Shown: positions 17,016 to 25,598, counted from the first letter of the stretch. The stretch: 64,000 nt of DNA from Pseudomonadota bacterium (GCA_018896025.1 JAHIND010000015.1:1-64000); one strand, 5' to 3'. Translations and numbers: made by a program. The notes: generated from the letters alone by a model not told the origin.

Positions 17016-17768
17016 ATGCGTTTAGCCGGAAAGAAAGCCATCGTGACCGGGTCGTCCCGGGGCATCGGGGCCGCCGTGGCCCTGGCCTTTGCGCGCCAAG
17101 GCGCCGACATGGTGGTCAACTACAGTTCATCAGAGGGACCGGCCAAAGATTTAGTCAAACAAATGCAGGACATGGGGCGCCAAGCCGTGGCTGTCAAGGG
17201 CGACGTGGCCCGGGAGGAAGACTGCCAGGCCCTGGTAAATACGGCCATGAACGACCTGGGCGGGTTGGACATCATCGTCAACAACGCCGGGTTCACCCGG
17301 CCGGCCATGTTGCACAAGATGACCGGCGAGCAATGGGACCAGGTGCTGGGCATCCACCTCAAGGCGGTGTGGATGATGAGCAAGGCGGCCCAACCCATCT
17401 TCAAGGCCCAGAAAAACGGCCGGATCATCAACGTGACCAGCGTGGCCGGAGTGGTGGGCACCGTGGGCCAGGTCAACTACTCGGCGGCCAAGGGCGGGGT
17501 GATCAGCCTGACCAAGTCCATCGCCCGGGAAATGGCCCACTTCAACGTGTGCGCCAACGTCATCTCCCTGGGCATCGTGGCCACGGACATGACCGAGAAA
17601 ATCCGCACCGACGAAAAACTCCGGGAAATATACATGAACCGGATCCTGCTCAAGCGCTTCGCCGAGGCCGACGACATAACCCCGGCGTTCGTCTTTTTGG
17701 CCAGCGACGAGGCCAAATACATCACCGGCCAGCTCATCTGCGTGGATGGCGGCTACGGCATGGTCTAG
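17016..17768 (+). CDS. SDR-family 3-hydroxyacyl-CoA dehydrogenase or 3-oxoacyl reductase
   Basis: 250 aa short-chain dehydrogenase/reductase. The cofactor motif TGSSRGIG is at residues 10-17, followed by NNAG, the catalytic Ser in NVTSVAG and YxxxK in NYSAAKGG; it ends with GQLICVDGGYGMV. Sequence is FabG-like. As first gene of a cluster with had, bamA and bamR, it more likely acts on a CoA ester of aromatic breakdown, for example oxidation of 3-hydroxypimeloyl-CoA, than in fatty acid synthesis (inference from context). ATG 17016 is preceded by GGAGGG. The gap to had is 72 bp. Confidence 0.85.
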   Translation: MRLAGKKAIVTGSSRGIGAAVALAFARQGADMVVNYSSSEGPAKDLVKQMQDMGRQAVAVKGDVAREEDCQALVNTAMNDLGGLDIIVNNAGFTRPAMLHKMTGEQWDQVLGIHLKAVWMMSKAAQPIFKAQKNGRIINVTSVAGVVGTVGQVNYSAAKGGVISLTKSIAREMAHFNVCANVISLGIVATDMTEKIRTDEKLREIYMNRILLKRFAEADDITPAFVFLASDEAKYITGQLICVDGGYGMV

Positions 17769-17840
17769 CGACCGACCGCGCCCCCTGGGGGCGGCAACCT
17801 TTATGCGAGCCCAATAGAGCAAGGAATCGAGGAGGCGAAA

Positions 17841-18929
17841 ATGGCGGCCATACCCGACAAAATTCAAACCTGGCAAATGGTGGAGCCGGGCAAGGAAGGC
17901 AAGCCCGGCGTGCTGCAGAAGACCACCATCCCCATGCCCGAGCTGGCCGAGGGCGACGCCCTGGTAGAGATCGCCGGTTGCGGCGTGTGCCACACCGATC
18001 TGGGCTATTTCTATGACGGCGTGCCCACGGTAAGCAAGCCGCCCCTGACCCTGGGCCACGAGATCGCGGGCACGGTCATCGCCGGACCTGACGCCCTGGT
18101 GGGCAAGCAGGTCATCGTGCCTGCGGTGATGCCCTGCGGCAACTGCCCCATCTGCGACGAGGGCCGCGGCAACCGCTGCCTGGCCCAGAAGATGCCCGGC
18201 AACTCCCTGGGCGTCTACGGCGGCTTCTCCAGCCACATCCCGGTTCCCGCCGGGGACCTGTGCGTGGTGGACGACCCCAAGTTCCCGCTGAGCCACTACG
18301 CGGTGGTGGCCGACGCGGGCACCACCCCCTACCAGGCGGCCATGCGCGCCGGGCTCAAACAAGGCGACCTGGCCATCATCACCGGCATCACCGGCGGGGT
18401 GGGCGTGTACATGGGCCAGATAGCCAAGGCCCTGGGGGCCAAGGTGGTGGTGGGCATCGCCCGCAACCAGGCCAAGCTGGACCGCGCCCTGGACTACGGC
18501 GTGGACTACGTGATCAACTCCAAGGACAAGGACATCAAGCAGATCAAGGGCGAGTTCGCCGACATCTGCAAGCAGGCCGGAGCGCCCAAGAACGTGGGCT
18601 GGAAGATTTTCGAGTGCACCGGCACCGGCGGCGGCCAGGAGATCGCCCTGGCCATGCTGTCGTTCCTGGGCAAGCTGGTGGTGGTGGGCTTCGGCCTGCA
18701 AACCAACAAGTACATGCTCAGCAAGCTTATGGCCTTCGACGCCGAGATCATCGGCACCTGGGGCTGCCTGCCCGAGTACTACCCCAAAGTGCTGGAAATG
18801 GTCCAGGACGGCCGGGTTAAGATCGAGCCCTTCCTGGAGACCAAACCCATGAGCCAAATCGAGCAGGTCTTCGAGCAGCAGCACGCGGGCCTGTTTGACA
18901 AGCGCCAGGTCCTGGAGCCCGACTTCTAG
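17841..18929 (+). CDS. had: 6-hydroxycyclohex-1-ene-1-carbonyl-CoA dehydrogenase
   Basis: 362 aa zinc alcohol dehydrogenase-type enzyme that oxidises the alicyclic 6-hydroxy-enoyl-CoA to the 6-oxo form with NAD+, a step of anaerobic benzoyl-CoA degradation (also called BamQ). Zinc-site residues are in GCGVCHTD and GHE, and the structural zinc in CGNCPICDEGRGNRC. The dinucleotide fold is ITGITGGVGVYMGQIAKALGA. Specificity is assigned from direct adjacency to bamA and bamR, its fixed partners in this pathway. ATG 17841 follows AGGAGGCGAAA. Transcribed with its neighbours. Confidence 0.92.
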   Translation: MAAIPDKIQTWQMVEPGKEGKPGVLQKTTIPMPELAEGDALVEIAGCGVCHTDLGYFYDGVPTVSKPPLTLGHEIAGTVIAGPDALVGKQVIVPAVMPCGNCPICDEGRGNRCLAQKMPGNSLGVYGGFSSHIPVPAGDLCVVDDPKFPLSHYAVVADAGTTPYQAAMRAGLKQGDLAIITGITGGVGVYMGQIAKALGAKVVVGIARNQAKLDRALDYGVDYVINSKDKDIKQIKGEFADICKQAGAPKNVGWKIFECTGTGGGQEIALAMLSFLGKLVVVGFGLQTNKYMLSKLMAFDAEIIGTWGCLPEYYPKVLEMVQDGRVKIEPFLETKPMSQIEQVFEQQHAGLFDKRQVLEPDF

Positions 18930-18993
18930 GCCCACGGCGCCATATAAACGATTTGACCCGTTAACACCTTTTGAGGACTTTTAGGAGGGAAAC

Positions 18994-20151
18994 ATGCCAC
19001 TGGAGTGGATGCCCAGAGAACACGAACTGAAAAACCATCTCCTGTTCGAAGAGGACATGGTTCGGGGCCGCTATTGGGGCAACGACGAAGACGCGCCCTG
19101 CGTGGTCTACACCAAAAAGCCCCTGGTCAACCCCAAGACCGGCGAGGAAATCCCCGAGCTTTACGTGGCCGAGATTCGCCTGAACAACCCGCGCCAGTAC
19201 AACTCCTACACCACCCCCATGGTCAAGGGAGTAATCGCCGGCTTCCGCGCCGCCAGCGGCGACCGCTCGGTGGTGGCCACGGTGTTCACCGGCACCGGCT
19301 TCGACGCCTTCTGCACCGGCGGCAACACCAAGGAGTACAGCGAGTACTACTCCAAGCGGCCCAACGAGTACGGCGAGTACATGGACCTATTCAACGAGAT
19401 GGTGGACAGCATCCTGATGTGCAAGAAGCCCACCATCTGCCGGGTCAACGGAATGCGCGTAGCCGGCGGCCAGGAGATCGGCATGGCCTGCGACCTGGCC
19501 GTGGCCAGCGACCTGGCCATCTTCGGCCAGGCGGGCGCCCGCCACGGCTCGGCCCCGGACGGCGGCTCCACCGACTTCCTGCCCTGGATGCTCAACATGG
19601 AAGACGCCATGTGGAACTGCGTGTCCTGCGAGATGTGGAGCGCCTACAAGATGAGGGCCAAAAACCTCATCTCCAAGGTGGTCCCCGTGCTCAAGGACGG
19701 CGACAAGTTCGTGCGCAACCCCATGATCATCACCGACCGCTATGTTGACGACGGCGAGATCGTCTACGGCGAGTACCTCAATGACCGGGCCGCCCTGGGC
19801 GAGGCCAAGGCCAAGCTCAAGGAACTGCCCCGGGACGCCGCCATGCTCGACGGCGAGGTAAACAAGATCGTCTGGACCCTGGCCAACCTGTTCCCCGGCT
19901 GCGTGATGAAGTCCATCGACGGCATCCGCGCCAAGAAGAAGTTCTTCTGGGACCAGTCCAAGCTGCCCAACCGCCACTGGCTGATGGCCAACATGAACTA
20001 CGAGGCCTTCCTGGGCTTCGGCGCCTTCAACACCAAGAAGATCACCGGCACCGACGTGATCGACTTCATCAAGTTCCGCCAGCTCATCGCTCAGGGCGCC
20101 GAGGCGGGCGAGGAAACCTTCGCCGAGGTCATGGGCAAGCCCCAGAAGTAA
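18994..20151 (+). CDS. bamA: 6-oxocyclohex-1-ene-1-carbonyl-CoA hydrolase (BamA/Oah), ring-cleaving
   Basis: 385 aa crotonase-family hydrolase that adds water and opens the alicyclic ring to 3-hydroxypimeloyl-CoA. It is the accepted marker gene for anaerobic aromatic degradation. The N-terminus (WMPREHELKNHLLFEED) and the conserved EIRLNNPRQYNSYTTPMVKG, TGFDAFCTGGNTKEYSEYY and ARHGSAPDGGSTDFLPW blocks match the family from end to end. ATG 18994 follows AGGAGGGAAAC. A terminator hairpin lies before bamR, so the two may be expressed at different levels. Confidence 0.97.
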   Translation: MPLEWMPREHELKNHLLFEEDMVRGRYWGNDEDAPCVVYTKKPLVNPKTGEEIPELYVAEIRLNNPRQYNSYTTPMVKGVIAGFRAASGDRSVVATVFTGTGFDAFCTGGNTKEYSEYYSKRPNEYGEYMDLFNEMVDSILMCKKPTICRVNGMRVAGGQEIGMACDLAVASDLAIFGQAGARHGSAPDGGSTDFLPWMLNMEDAMWNCVSCEMWSAYKMRAKNLISKVVPVLKDGDKFVRNPMIITDRYVDDGEIVYGEYLNDRAALGEAKAKLKELPRDAAMLDGEVNKIVWTLANLFPGCVMKSIDGIRAKKKFFWDQSKLPNRHWLMANMNYEAFLGFGAFNTKKITGTDVIDFIKFRQLIAQGAEAGEETFAEVMGKPQK

Positions 20152-20179
20152 GCGGCCCCAGCGAACACACGACGCCAGA

Positions 20180-20203
20180 GGGCCGGGCCGCTGTGCCCGG
20201 CCC
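20180..20203 (+). terminator. Hairpin terminator between bamA and bamR
   Basis: GGGCCGGGC / GCCCGGCCC arms, 6-nt loop, then TTTTATTT; the bamR ribosome site starts 20 bp later, so it could act as an attenuator. Confidence 0.8.
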
Positions 20204-20236
20204 TTTTATTTGGACCCCAAGACAGGAGAAACAACC

Positions 20237-21001
20237 ATGGCCTACGAGCACATCAAGCTGGCGGTACAAGACGGGGTGGCCACCCTGACCCTTTGCCGCG
20301 AGCCCCTGAACGTGTTGAACATCGCCATGATGAAAGAGATGAACCAGGCCCTGGACAGCCTGGCCCCGTCCGGGCTCAAGGTGCTGCTCATCCAGGCCGA
20401 GGGCAAGGCCTTCAGCGCCGGGGTGGACGTGGGCGAGCACCTGGGCGACCAGGTCAACGAGATGATCGAGGTGTTCCACGGCATCTTCCGGCGCATGGAA
20501 AAGCTGGGGGTGGTTTCCGTGGCCTCGGTGCAGGGCGCGGCCCTGGGCGGCGGCTGCGAGCTGGCCGCCTATTGCGATTTGGTGGTGGCCAGCGAAAAGG
20601 CCAAGTTCGGCCAGCCTGAGATTTTGGTGGGGGTGTTCCCGCCCGTGGCCGCCCTGGTCTTCCCCCGCCAGCTGGGCTACAAGAAGGCCCTGGAGCTTAT
20701 CGTCACCGGCGACGTGATCGGCGCGGCCGAGGCCAAGGCCATCGGCCTGGTCAACCAGGTGGTGCCCCCCGAGGAGCTGGCCACGGCCACCCACGCCCTG
20801 GTGGGAAAGCTGGTGGGCCTTTCGGGCCTGGTCCTTAGCCTTACCAAAAAGGCGGTGGTGCAGGGCCTGGACCAGAACAAGGAACAGGCCCTGGGGCTTA
20901 TCGAGAAGATCTACCTGGATGAGCTGATGCCCACGGCCGACGCCGAGGAAGGTCTGCGGGCCTTTTTGGACAAGCGCAAGCCCCAGTGGAAAGAAAAGTA
21001 G
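20237..21001 (+). CDS. bamR: Cyclohexa-1,5-diene-1-carbonyl-CoA hydratase
   Basis: 254 aa crotonase-fold enzyme (Dch/BamR) that hydrates the diene produced by benzoyl-CoA reductase to the 6-hydroxy compound used by Had. Family features include CREPLNVLNIAMMKEM, GKAFSAGVDVGEHL and GAALGGGCELAAYCDLVVAS, and the FGQPEILVGVFPP segment. ATG 20237 follows AGGAGAAACAACC. Last gene of the cluster. Neither the benzoyl-CoA reductase (Bcr or BamB-I) nor benzoate-CoA ligase is in the window, so the upper pathway must be elsewhere. Confidence 0.93.
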   Translation: MAYEHIKLAVQDGVATLTLCREPLNVLNIAMMKEMNQALDSLAPSGLKVLLIQAEGKAFSAGVDVGEHLGDQVNEMIEVFHGIFRRMEKLGVVSVASVQGAALGGGCELAAYCDLVVASEKAKFGQPEILVGVFPPVAALVFPRQLGYKKALELIVTGDVIGAAEAKAIGLVNQVVPPEELATATHALVGKLVGLSGLVLSLTKKAVVQGLDQNKEQALGLIEKIYLDELMPTADAEEGLRAFLDKRKPQWKEK

Positions 21002-21024
21002 TAAGTTTATTTTTTGAAAAAGCC

Positions 21025-21054
21025 GCGCCCCCGGTCATCTATGGCCGGGGGCGC
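21025..21054. terminator. Bidirectional terminator between bamR and the membrane protein gene
   Basis: GCGCCCCCGG / CCGGGGGCGC arms with a 10-nt loop. On the minus strand CTTTTTC follows; on the plus strand CTGTTTCATT. Confidence 0.75.
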
Positions 21055-21069
21055 GCTGTTTCATTAAAC

Positions 21070-21633
21070 CTATTTGCCTGCCGCGACCGGTCGCGGGAAA
21101 AAGGCACCGCTGATGAGAGTGAAGGCGATCAAAATCAGGGAAGCAACCAGTGAATGATAAAGTTTGATCTCATCAAAAAAGCCTCCCAACGAGTAGGCCC
21201 ATACCAGGAAGGCCACCGATGAAATCACCATTTGCAGTTTTTTGGGCTCACCCTTTTCCGCCAGCAAATTGAAATATACGGGGGTCATCACCAAACACAG
21301 GACAAAGAACACCAGATAGAGCCACCACCGCAAATTGGGCTCATCACTCGTTTTTATGAGGCCCAAGGCCGTTATGTAGGCCGCCAGGATCTCGGCGGGT
21401 ATGTATTTGGCGACCCGGGACAAATAATTGTCGCCTTTTTGCTTGGCCTCTACTTGCGCATCCCTGGGGGCCTCCGCGGCTCCACTCTTTTCCGCAGTCG
21501 GTTCCGCGACCGCCAGCGGGCCCTTTAACCCCACTGTGGTTTGTCCCTCGAACAACTTGGCGGCGGACAAAAAGCTCTCCGGGGAAAGCGAGACCTCGGT
21601 CATCAACTCCGGTGGTTGCACTAACCGTGACAT
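21070..21633 (-). CDS. Small integral membrane protein, function unknown
   Basis: 187 aa, not recognised at family level. The first ~85 residues are soluble, with an A/E/K-rich linker. An amphipathic segment KYIPAEILAAYITALGLI is followed by hydrophobic helices near WWLYLVFFVLCLVMTPVYF, MVISSVAFLVWAYSLGGFF and SLVASLILIAFTLISGAFF, so three or four membrane spans. No catalytic motif visible. ATG 21633 follows AAGGAGGAATCC. It stands alone, convergent with bamR. Its codon use is less GC-rich than the genes around it. Confidence 0.75.
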   Translation of the reverse strand: MSRLVQPPELMTEVSLSPESFLSAAKLFEGQTTVGLKGPLAVAEPTAEKSGAAEAPRDAQVEAKQKGDNYLSRVAKYIPAEILAAYITALGLIKTSDEPNLRWWLYLVFFVLCLVMTPVYFNLLAEKGEPKKLQMVISSVAFLVWAYSLGGFFDEIKLYHSLVASLILIAFTLISGAFFPRPVAAGK

Positions 21634-22171
21634 GGATTCCTCCTTATTCCCAAATTTTTCCTCGGCGGGGCATGAAGCTGCCGCCGTCATGAGCTTGTCC
21701 CCATGCCGATTCGATCTTTGATTTGTACACAGCAGGCTAATGAATCAAGCGGAGAGCCGTAGGGACAAATGGGCAGGATGATCGTCCGTCAATTGATTCT
21801 TTTTTTATATTACAGTAGTTAGCCTTTGTGCAAGGCCCTAGGAGACTGCCGAGGTGATGATTCTTGTCCTAATAGCAGCCTCTCGGACCGGGTATCTCCT
21901 GGCCACGACATAATCCAATTGGCAACAGGACGGTCATTGCCTGGCCGTGGGCTACCCTTGCACCCGAAAGAAAGCGATTTATTATATTAAATAACTAGGT
22001 GATATGAGCCCCAGGGCTTGGAGTTGGGGCCGTTTGTCGGCCGCGCTTATGAAGGCGCGGCTAAAAAAGTTAGTCGGTGGCAAAATAGCCCCAAAGGTAT
22101 TATCATTTAACCGTAACTGGTAGCCTGAATGAAAGTCCGGGCCGCCACAATCTTCATCATGGAGAGAGATC
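21634..22171. other. Long AT-richer intergenic region upstream of copZ
   Basis: No gene found. It contains a possible sigma70 promoter (TTGCAC 21958-21963, 18-bp spacer, TTATAT 21982-21987), then a structured leader of about 180 nt before copZ. The 21700-21950 part shows nothing I can name. Its base composition is clearly lower in GC than the flanking genes. Confidence 0.5.
22008..22094 (+). promoter_or_regulatory. Structured RNA leader with alternative pairings upstream of copZ-copA
   Basis: TTGGGGC (22024-22030) can pair with GCCCCA upstream (22008-22013) or GCCCCAA downstream (22088-22094); the second fold encloses a GCCGCGC/GCGCGGC hairpin (22040-22061). Mutually exclusive stems are a feature of regulatory leaders, but no known class was recognised. 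Confidence 0.35.
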
Positions 22172-22375
22172 ATGGAAACTAAGACCGTAAATATCCCCGA
22201 CATCTCCTGCGGACACTGCCTGGCCGCCGTCAAGCGCGAGGCCGGTGAGGTCAAAGGCGTAAAATCGGTGGAAGGCGACGTGGCCACCAAGCAGGTGACC
22301 ATCAAATGGGACGCCCCGGCCACCTGGGACCAGATCGCTGTCGCCCTCAAGGACGCCGGCTACCCCGCCAAGTAA
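22172..22375 (+). CDS. copZ: CopZ-like copper chaperone (single HMA domain)
   Basis: 67 aa heavy-metal-associated domain. The usual MxCxxC loop is here DISCGHCLAAVKRE, with both metal-binding cysteines (Cys13 and Cys16) but Ile-Ser instead of Met-Thr before them. Such proteins bind Cu(I) in the cytoplasm and hand it to the CopA ATPase, which is encoded 19 bp downstream. ATG 22172 follows GGAGAGAGATC. Metal identity is inferred from the neighbour. Confidence 0.9.
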   Translation: METKTVNIPDISCGHCLAAVKREAGEVKGVKSVEGDVATKQVTIKWDAPATWDQIAVALKDAGYPAK

Positions 22376-22394
22376 AACCCAAGGGAGATAGCCA

Positions 22395-24842
22395 TTGGCC
22401 CAGCAGCACGTGGAGCTGCCGGTGGTGGGCATGACCTGCGCCCGCTGCGCGGCAAATGTGGAGCGCACCCTGGGCAAGAAGGTGACCGGGGTCGCCCAGG
22501 CCTCGGTAAACTTCGGCACCGAGACCGCCAGCGTGGACTACGACCCCGAGCAAACCAGCCTCGAGGACATGGCTCAGGCGGTCAAGGACGCCGGTTACCA
22601 GCTCATCCTGCCAGAAACCAAACGGCATGCGGAGTTGCCGGTGGTGGGCATGACCTGCGCCCGCTGCGCGGCCAACGTTGAGCGCACCCTTAGCAAGAAG
22701 GTGCCCGGCGTGGCCCAGGCCTCGGTCAACTTCGGCACCGAGACCCTGAGCGTGGACTACGACCCCGCCCAGACCAGCCTGGAGGACATGGCCCAGGCGG
22801 TGAAAAACGCGGGCTACGAGCTGATCCTGCCCGCCGAAGGCGAGGCGGTGATGGAAGACGCCGAGGCCCAGGCCCGCGCCGCCGAGCTGGCCGCCCAGCG
22901 CCGCTTCTTCTGGGTGGGGGTGGCCTTCACCCTGCCCCTGTTCGTCATCTCCATGTCCCGTGACTTCGGCCTGCTGGGCGCCTGGGCCGGGGCCGCCTGG
23001 GTCAACTGGCTTTTTTTCGCCCTGGCCACCCCGGTGCAGTTCTACACCGGCGGCGGCTTCTACGTGGGCGGCTACAAAAGCATCAAGGGTGGCGCGGCCA
23101 ACATGGACGTGCTGGTGGCCCTGGGCTCCTCGACCGCCTTTTTCTATTCCCTGGCCGTGCTCTTGATCCCCGGCCTGGGGCATCACGTATATTTCGAGAC
23201 TTCGGCGGTGATCATCACCCTGATCAAGCTGGGCAAGCTCTTGGAGGCCAAGGCCAAGGGCCAGGCCTCGGCGGCCATCCGCAAGCTCATGGACCTGGCC
23301 CCCAAGATGGCCCGGATCATCGACGCCGAGGGCAACGAAATAGAGATCCCGGCGGGCTCGGTGCAAAAGGGCCAGACCGTGCTGGTCAAGCCCGGCGAGG
23401 CCATACCCGTGGACGGCACGGTGATCGGCGGCGACTCGGCGGTGAACCAGTCGGCCATGACCGGCGAGTCCATTCCCGTGGACAAGCACCAGGGCGACCA
23501 GGTCTTCGGGGCCACGGTGAACCAGCAGGGGCTCCTCAAGATCAAGGCCACCGGGGTGGGCTCCGAGACCGCCCTGGCCCAGATCATCCGCCTGGTGCGC
23601 CAGGCGCAGGGCTCCAAGCCCGCCATCCAGCGCCTGGCCGACCAGGTGTCGGCGGTGTTCGTGCCCACCATCATCGTCCTGGCTCTCATCACTCTAACGG
23701 TGTGGTGGATAATGACCGGCCAGTTCGTGCCGGCCATGATCCGCATGGTGGCCGTTTTGGTCATCGCCTGCCCCTGCGCCCTGGGTCTGGCCACGCCCAC
23801 GGCCATCATGGTGGGCACCGGCAAGGGAGCCAGCCTGGGCATCCTGTTCAAGAACTCCGAGGCTCTGGAGACGGCTCACAAGCTGACCATGGTGATGCTG
23901 GACAAGACCGGCACCATCACCAAGGGCGAGCCCCAGCTAACCGATTGGCTCCCCCTGGGTCCCGAGGGCGACGAGGCCCTGGCCCTGGCCGCCTCGGTGG
24001 AAAGCGGTAGCGAGCACCCCATCGCCCAGGCGGTGGTGGTTGGGGCCAAGCAAAAGGGCGCGGCCATCAGCGAGCTCACCGGCTTCCAGGCGGTGAGCGG
24101 CCACGGGGTCGAGGCCTCGGTGGACGGTCGCCGGGTCAAGGTAGGCAAGCCCTCCTGGTTCCCAGGGGCCGGGGCCCAAGTGGAGCAGGAGGTGGCCCGG
24201 CTGTCCAGCGAGGGCAAGACGGTGATGCTGGTGGAGGTGGACGGCCAGGTGGCCGGCATCCTGGCCGTGGCCGACCAGGAGAAGCCCCACGCCCTGGAGG
24301 CCATCAACGACCTCAAGCAGATGGGCATCACTCCGGTGATGATCACCGGCGACAACCGCCTGGCCGCGGCCGCGGTGGCCTCCCGGGTGGGCATCGACCG
24401 GGTGGTGGCCGAGGTTTTGCCCGAGAACAAGGAGGCCGAGGTGCGCGCCGCCCAAGAAGGCGGGGCGGTGGTGGCCATGGTGGGCGACGGCATCAACGAC
24501 GCCCCGGCCCTGGCCAGGGCCGACGTGGGCATCGCCATCGGCACCGGCACCGACGTGGCCATGGAAGCCAGCGACGTGACCCTGGTGGGCGGCGAGCTTA
24601 CCGGCGTGAGCCGGGCCATCAAGCTAAGCAAGGCCACCATGGCCACCATCAAGCAGAACCTGTTCTGGGCCTTTTTCTACAACGCGGCCCTGGTGCCCGT
24701 GGCCGCCGGGGTGCTGCACCAGGTAACCTGGCTGCCCATCTTCATCCGCGACCTGCACCCGGTGCTGGCCGCCGGGGCCATGGCCTTTTCCTCGGTGACC
24801 GTGGTCACCAACAGCCTAAGGCTGGGCCGCAAAAAAATCTAA
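22395..24842 (+). CDS. copA: Copper-exporting P1B-type ATPase
   Basis: 815 aa inner-membrane pump that exports Cu(I). Two N-terminal HMA domains (about residues 6-70 and 79-143), each with GMTCARCAANVERTL, are followed by eight predicted membrane helices. The ion site CPC is in VLVIACPCALGLATPTA (~455), phosphorylation site DKTGT (~502), actuator TGES (~355) and the HP motif in GSEHPIAQA, all typical of Cu+-ATPases. The two HMA domains are almost the same in sequence and lie 219 bp apart, which points to a recent internal duplication. Start is TTG 22395 after AAGGGAGATAG. A strong terminator follows. Confidence 0.96.
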   Translation: MAQQHVELPVVGMTCARCAANVERTLGKKVTGVAQASVNFGTETASVDYDPEQTSLEDMAQAVKDAGYQLILPETKRHAELPVVGMTCARCAANVERTLSKKVPGVAQASVNFGTETLSVDYDPAQTSLEDMAQAVKNAGYELILPAEGEAVMEDAEAQARAAELAAQRRFFWVGVAFTLPLFVISMSRDFGLLGAWAGAAWVNWLFFALATPVQFYTGGGFYVGGYKSIKGGAANMDVLVALGSSTAFFYSLAVLLIPGLGHHVYFETSAVIITLIKLGKLLEAKAKGQASAAIRKLMDLAPKMARIIDAEGNEIEIPAGSVQKGQTVLVKPGEAIPVDGTVIGGDSAVNQSAMTGESIPVDKHQGDQVFGATVNQQGLLKIKATGVGSETALAQIIRLVRQAQGSKPAIQRLADQVSAVFVPTIIVLALITLTVWWIMTGQFVPAMIRMVAVLVIACPCALGLATPTAIMVGTGKGASLGILFKNSEALETAHKLTMVMLDKTGTITKGEPQLTDWLPLGPEGDEALALAASVESGSEHPIAQAVVVGAKQKGAAISELTGFQAVSGHGVEASVDGRRVKVGKPSWFPGAGAQVEQEVARLSSEGKTVMLVEVDGQVAGILAVADQEKPHALEAINDLKQMGITPVMITGDNRLAAAAVASRVGIDRVVAEVLPENKEAEVRAAQEGGAVVAMVGDGINDAPALARADVGIAIGTGTDVAMEASDVTLVGGELTGVSRAIKLSKATMATIKQNLFWAFFYNAALVPVAAGVLHQVTWLPIFIRDLHPVLAAGAMAFSSVTVVTNSLRLGRKKI

Positions 24843-24862
24843 GCCATTCCAAAACAAACACG

Positions 24863-24886
24863 GGCCGCCCGCTGATGCGGGCGGCC
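24863..24886 (+). terminator. Terminator of copZ-copA
   Basis: GGCCGCCCGC / GCGGGCGGCC arms, TGAT loop, then TTTTT. Confidence 0.92.
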
Positions 24887-24928
24887 TTTTTGGGGGCCTT
24901 TTTTGTTTCGCAGGCCGAAACCATTTGC

Positions 24929-24957
24929 TTGACTACATTGTTTAGGTTGCATACTAT
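24929..24957 (+). promoter_or_regulatory. Promoter of the marR-type gene, giving a leaderless mRNA
   Basis: TTGACT, 17-bp spacer, TACTAT; the ATG begins 6 bp after the -10 box, so the transcript should start at or next to the start codon. Confidence 0.6.
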
Positions 24958-24962
24958 ACGCC

Positions 24963-25439
24963 ATGCCCAATCTACGCTACACCCTACTCAGCAATCTCCT
25001 GGACCAACTCGTAAACAAGATCGTTTACGTGCGCTCCTTCCCCCACGACTACGGCACCGGGGAGATGCTCAGCGCGGCGGAGATCCAGCCCATCGAGACC
25101 ATCGGCCGCAACCGGGGCATCAACATAACCGGCCTGGCCCGGCTGCTGGTGGTCACCAAGGGGGCGGTTTCCCAGACCGTGAAACGCCTGGAGGAGCGGG
25201 GCTACGTAACCAAGTTCAAGGCCCCGGACAACGACAAGGAAGTGCTGCTCAAACTCACCGCCAGGGGAAAAGCCGCCAAGGCGGGCTACGAAGCCTTCCG
25301 CGAAAGCTTCGACGCCAACATGGCGGTGATGCTGGAGCGCATGACCGACGAGGAGTTTGCCTTCCTGGCCCAGCACTTCCAAATCCTAGTGCAGCAAGTG
25401 GACCGCTACATCGAGAGCCTGGGCGAGGAGCCCACCTAG
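24963..25439 (+). CDS. MarR-family transcriptional regulator
   Basis: 158 aa winged-helix regulator. The recognition region reads ARLLVVTKGAVSQTVKRLEE (residues 59-78), followed by a RGYVTKFKAPDNDKE wing; flanking helices would form the dimer. MarR proteins commonly sense small aromatic or lipophilic compounds. The target is unknown: copA lies upstream behind a terminator and a tetR-type gene follows after 160 bp. There is no ribosome site before the ATG, which lies just after the -10 box, so translation is probably leaderless. Confidence 0.88.
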   Translation: MPNLRYTLLSNLLDQLVNKIVYVRSFPHDYGTGEMLSAAEIQPIETIGRNRGINITGLARLLVVTKGAVSQTVKRLEERGYVTKFKAPDNDKEVLLKLTARGKAAKAGYEAFRESFDANMAVMLERMTDEEFAFLAQHFQILVQQVDRYIESLGEEPT

Positions 25440-25540
25440 GCCGCAAACTTCGTCCCGTGGGGGCCTGATCCTGCGTCCCCCTCATCCCCAAATTAAATCC
25501 TTGCCCCCGAGCCTAAGCTGGGTTATGGTTTGGCCAAATA

Positions 25541-25569
25541 TTGAACGTGTTCAACAAAAGAACATGTTC
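25541..25569 (+). promoter_or_regulatory. Tandem palindromic operators upstream of the tetR-type gene
   Basis: GAACGTGTTC (25543-25552, within TTGAACGTGTTCAA) and GAACATGTTC (25560-25569) are near-identical 10-bp palindromes with centres 17 bp apart, 30-58 bp before the tetR-type start. Probable binding site of that regulator. Confidence 0.6.
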
Positions 25570-25598
25570 ATTGTAACTCCCGATAGGCGGAAGCGGCC

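Noticed and set aside
22347..23489. 380-codon minus-strand open frame opposite copA
   Set aside because: His/Gly-rich shadow whose repeats only mirror the duplicated HMA domains.
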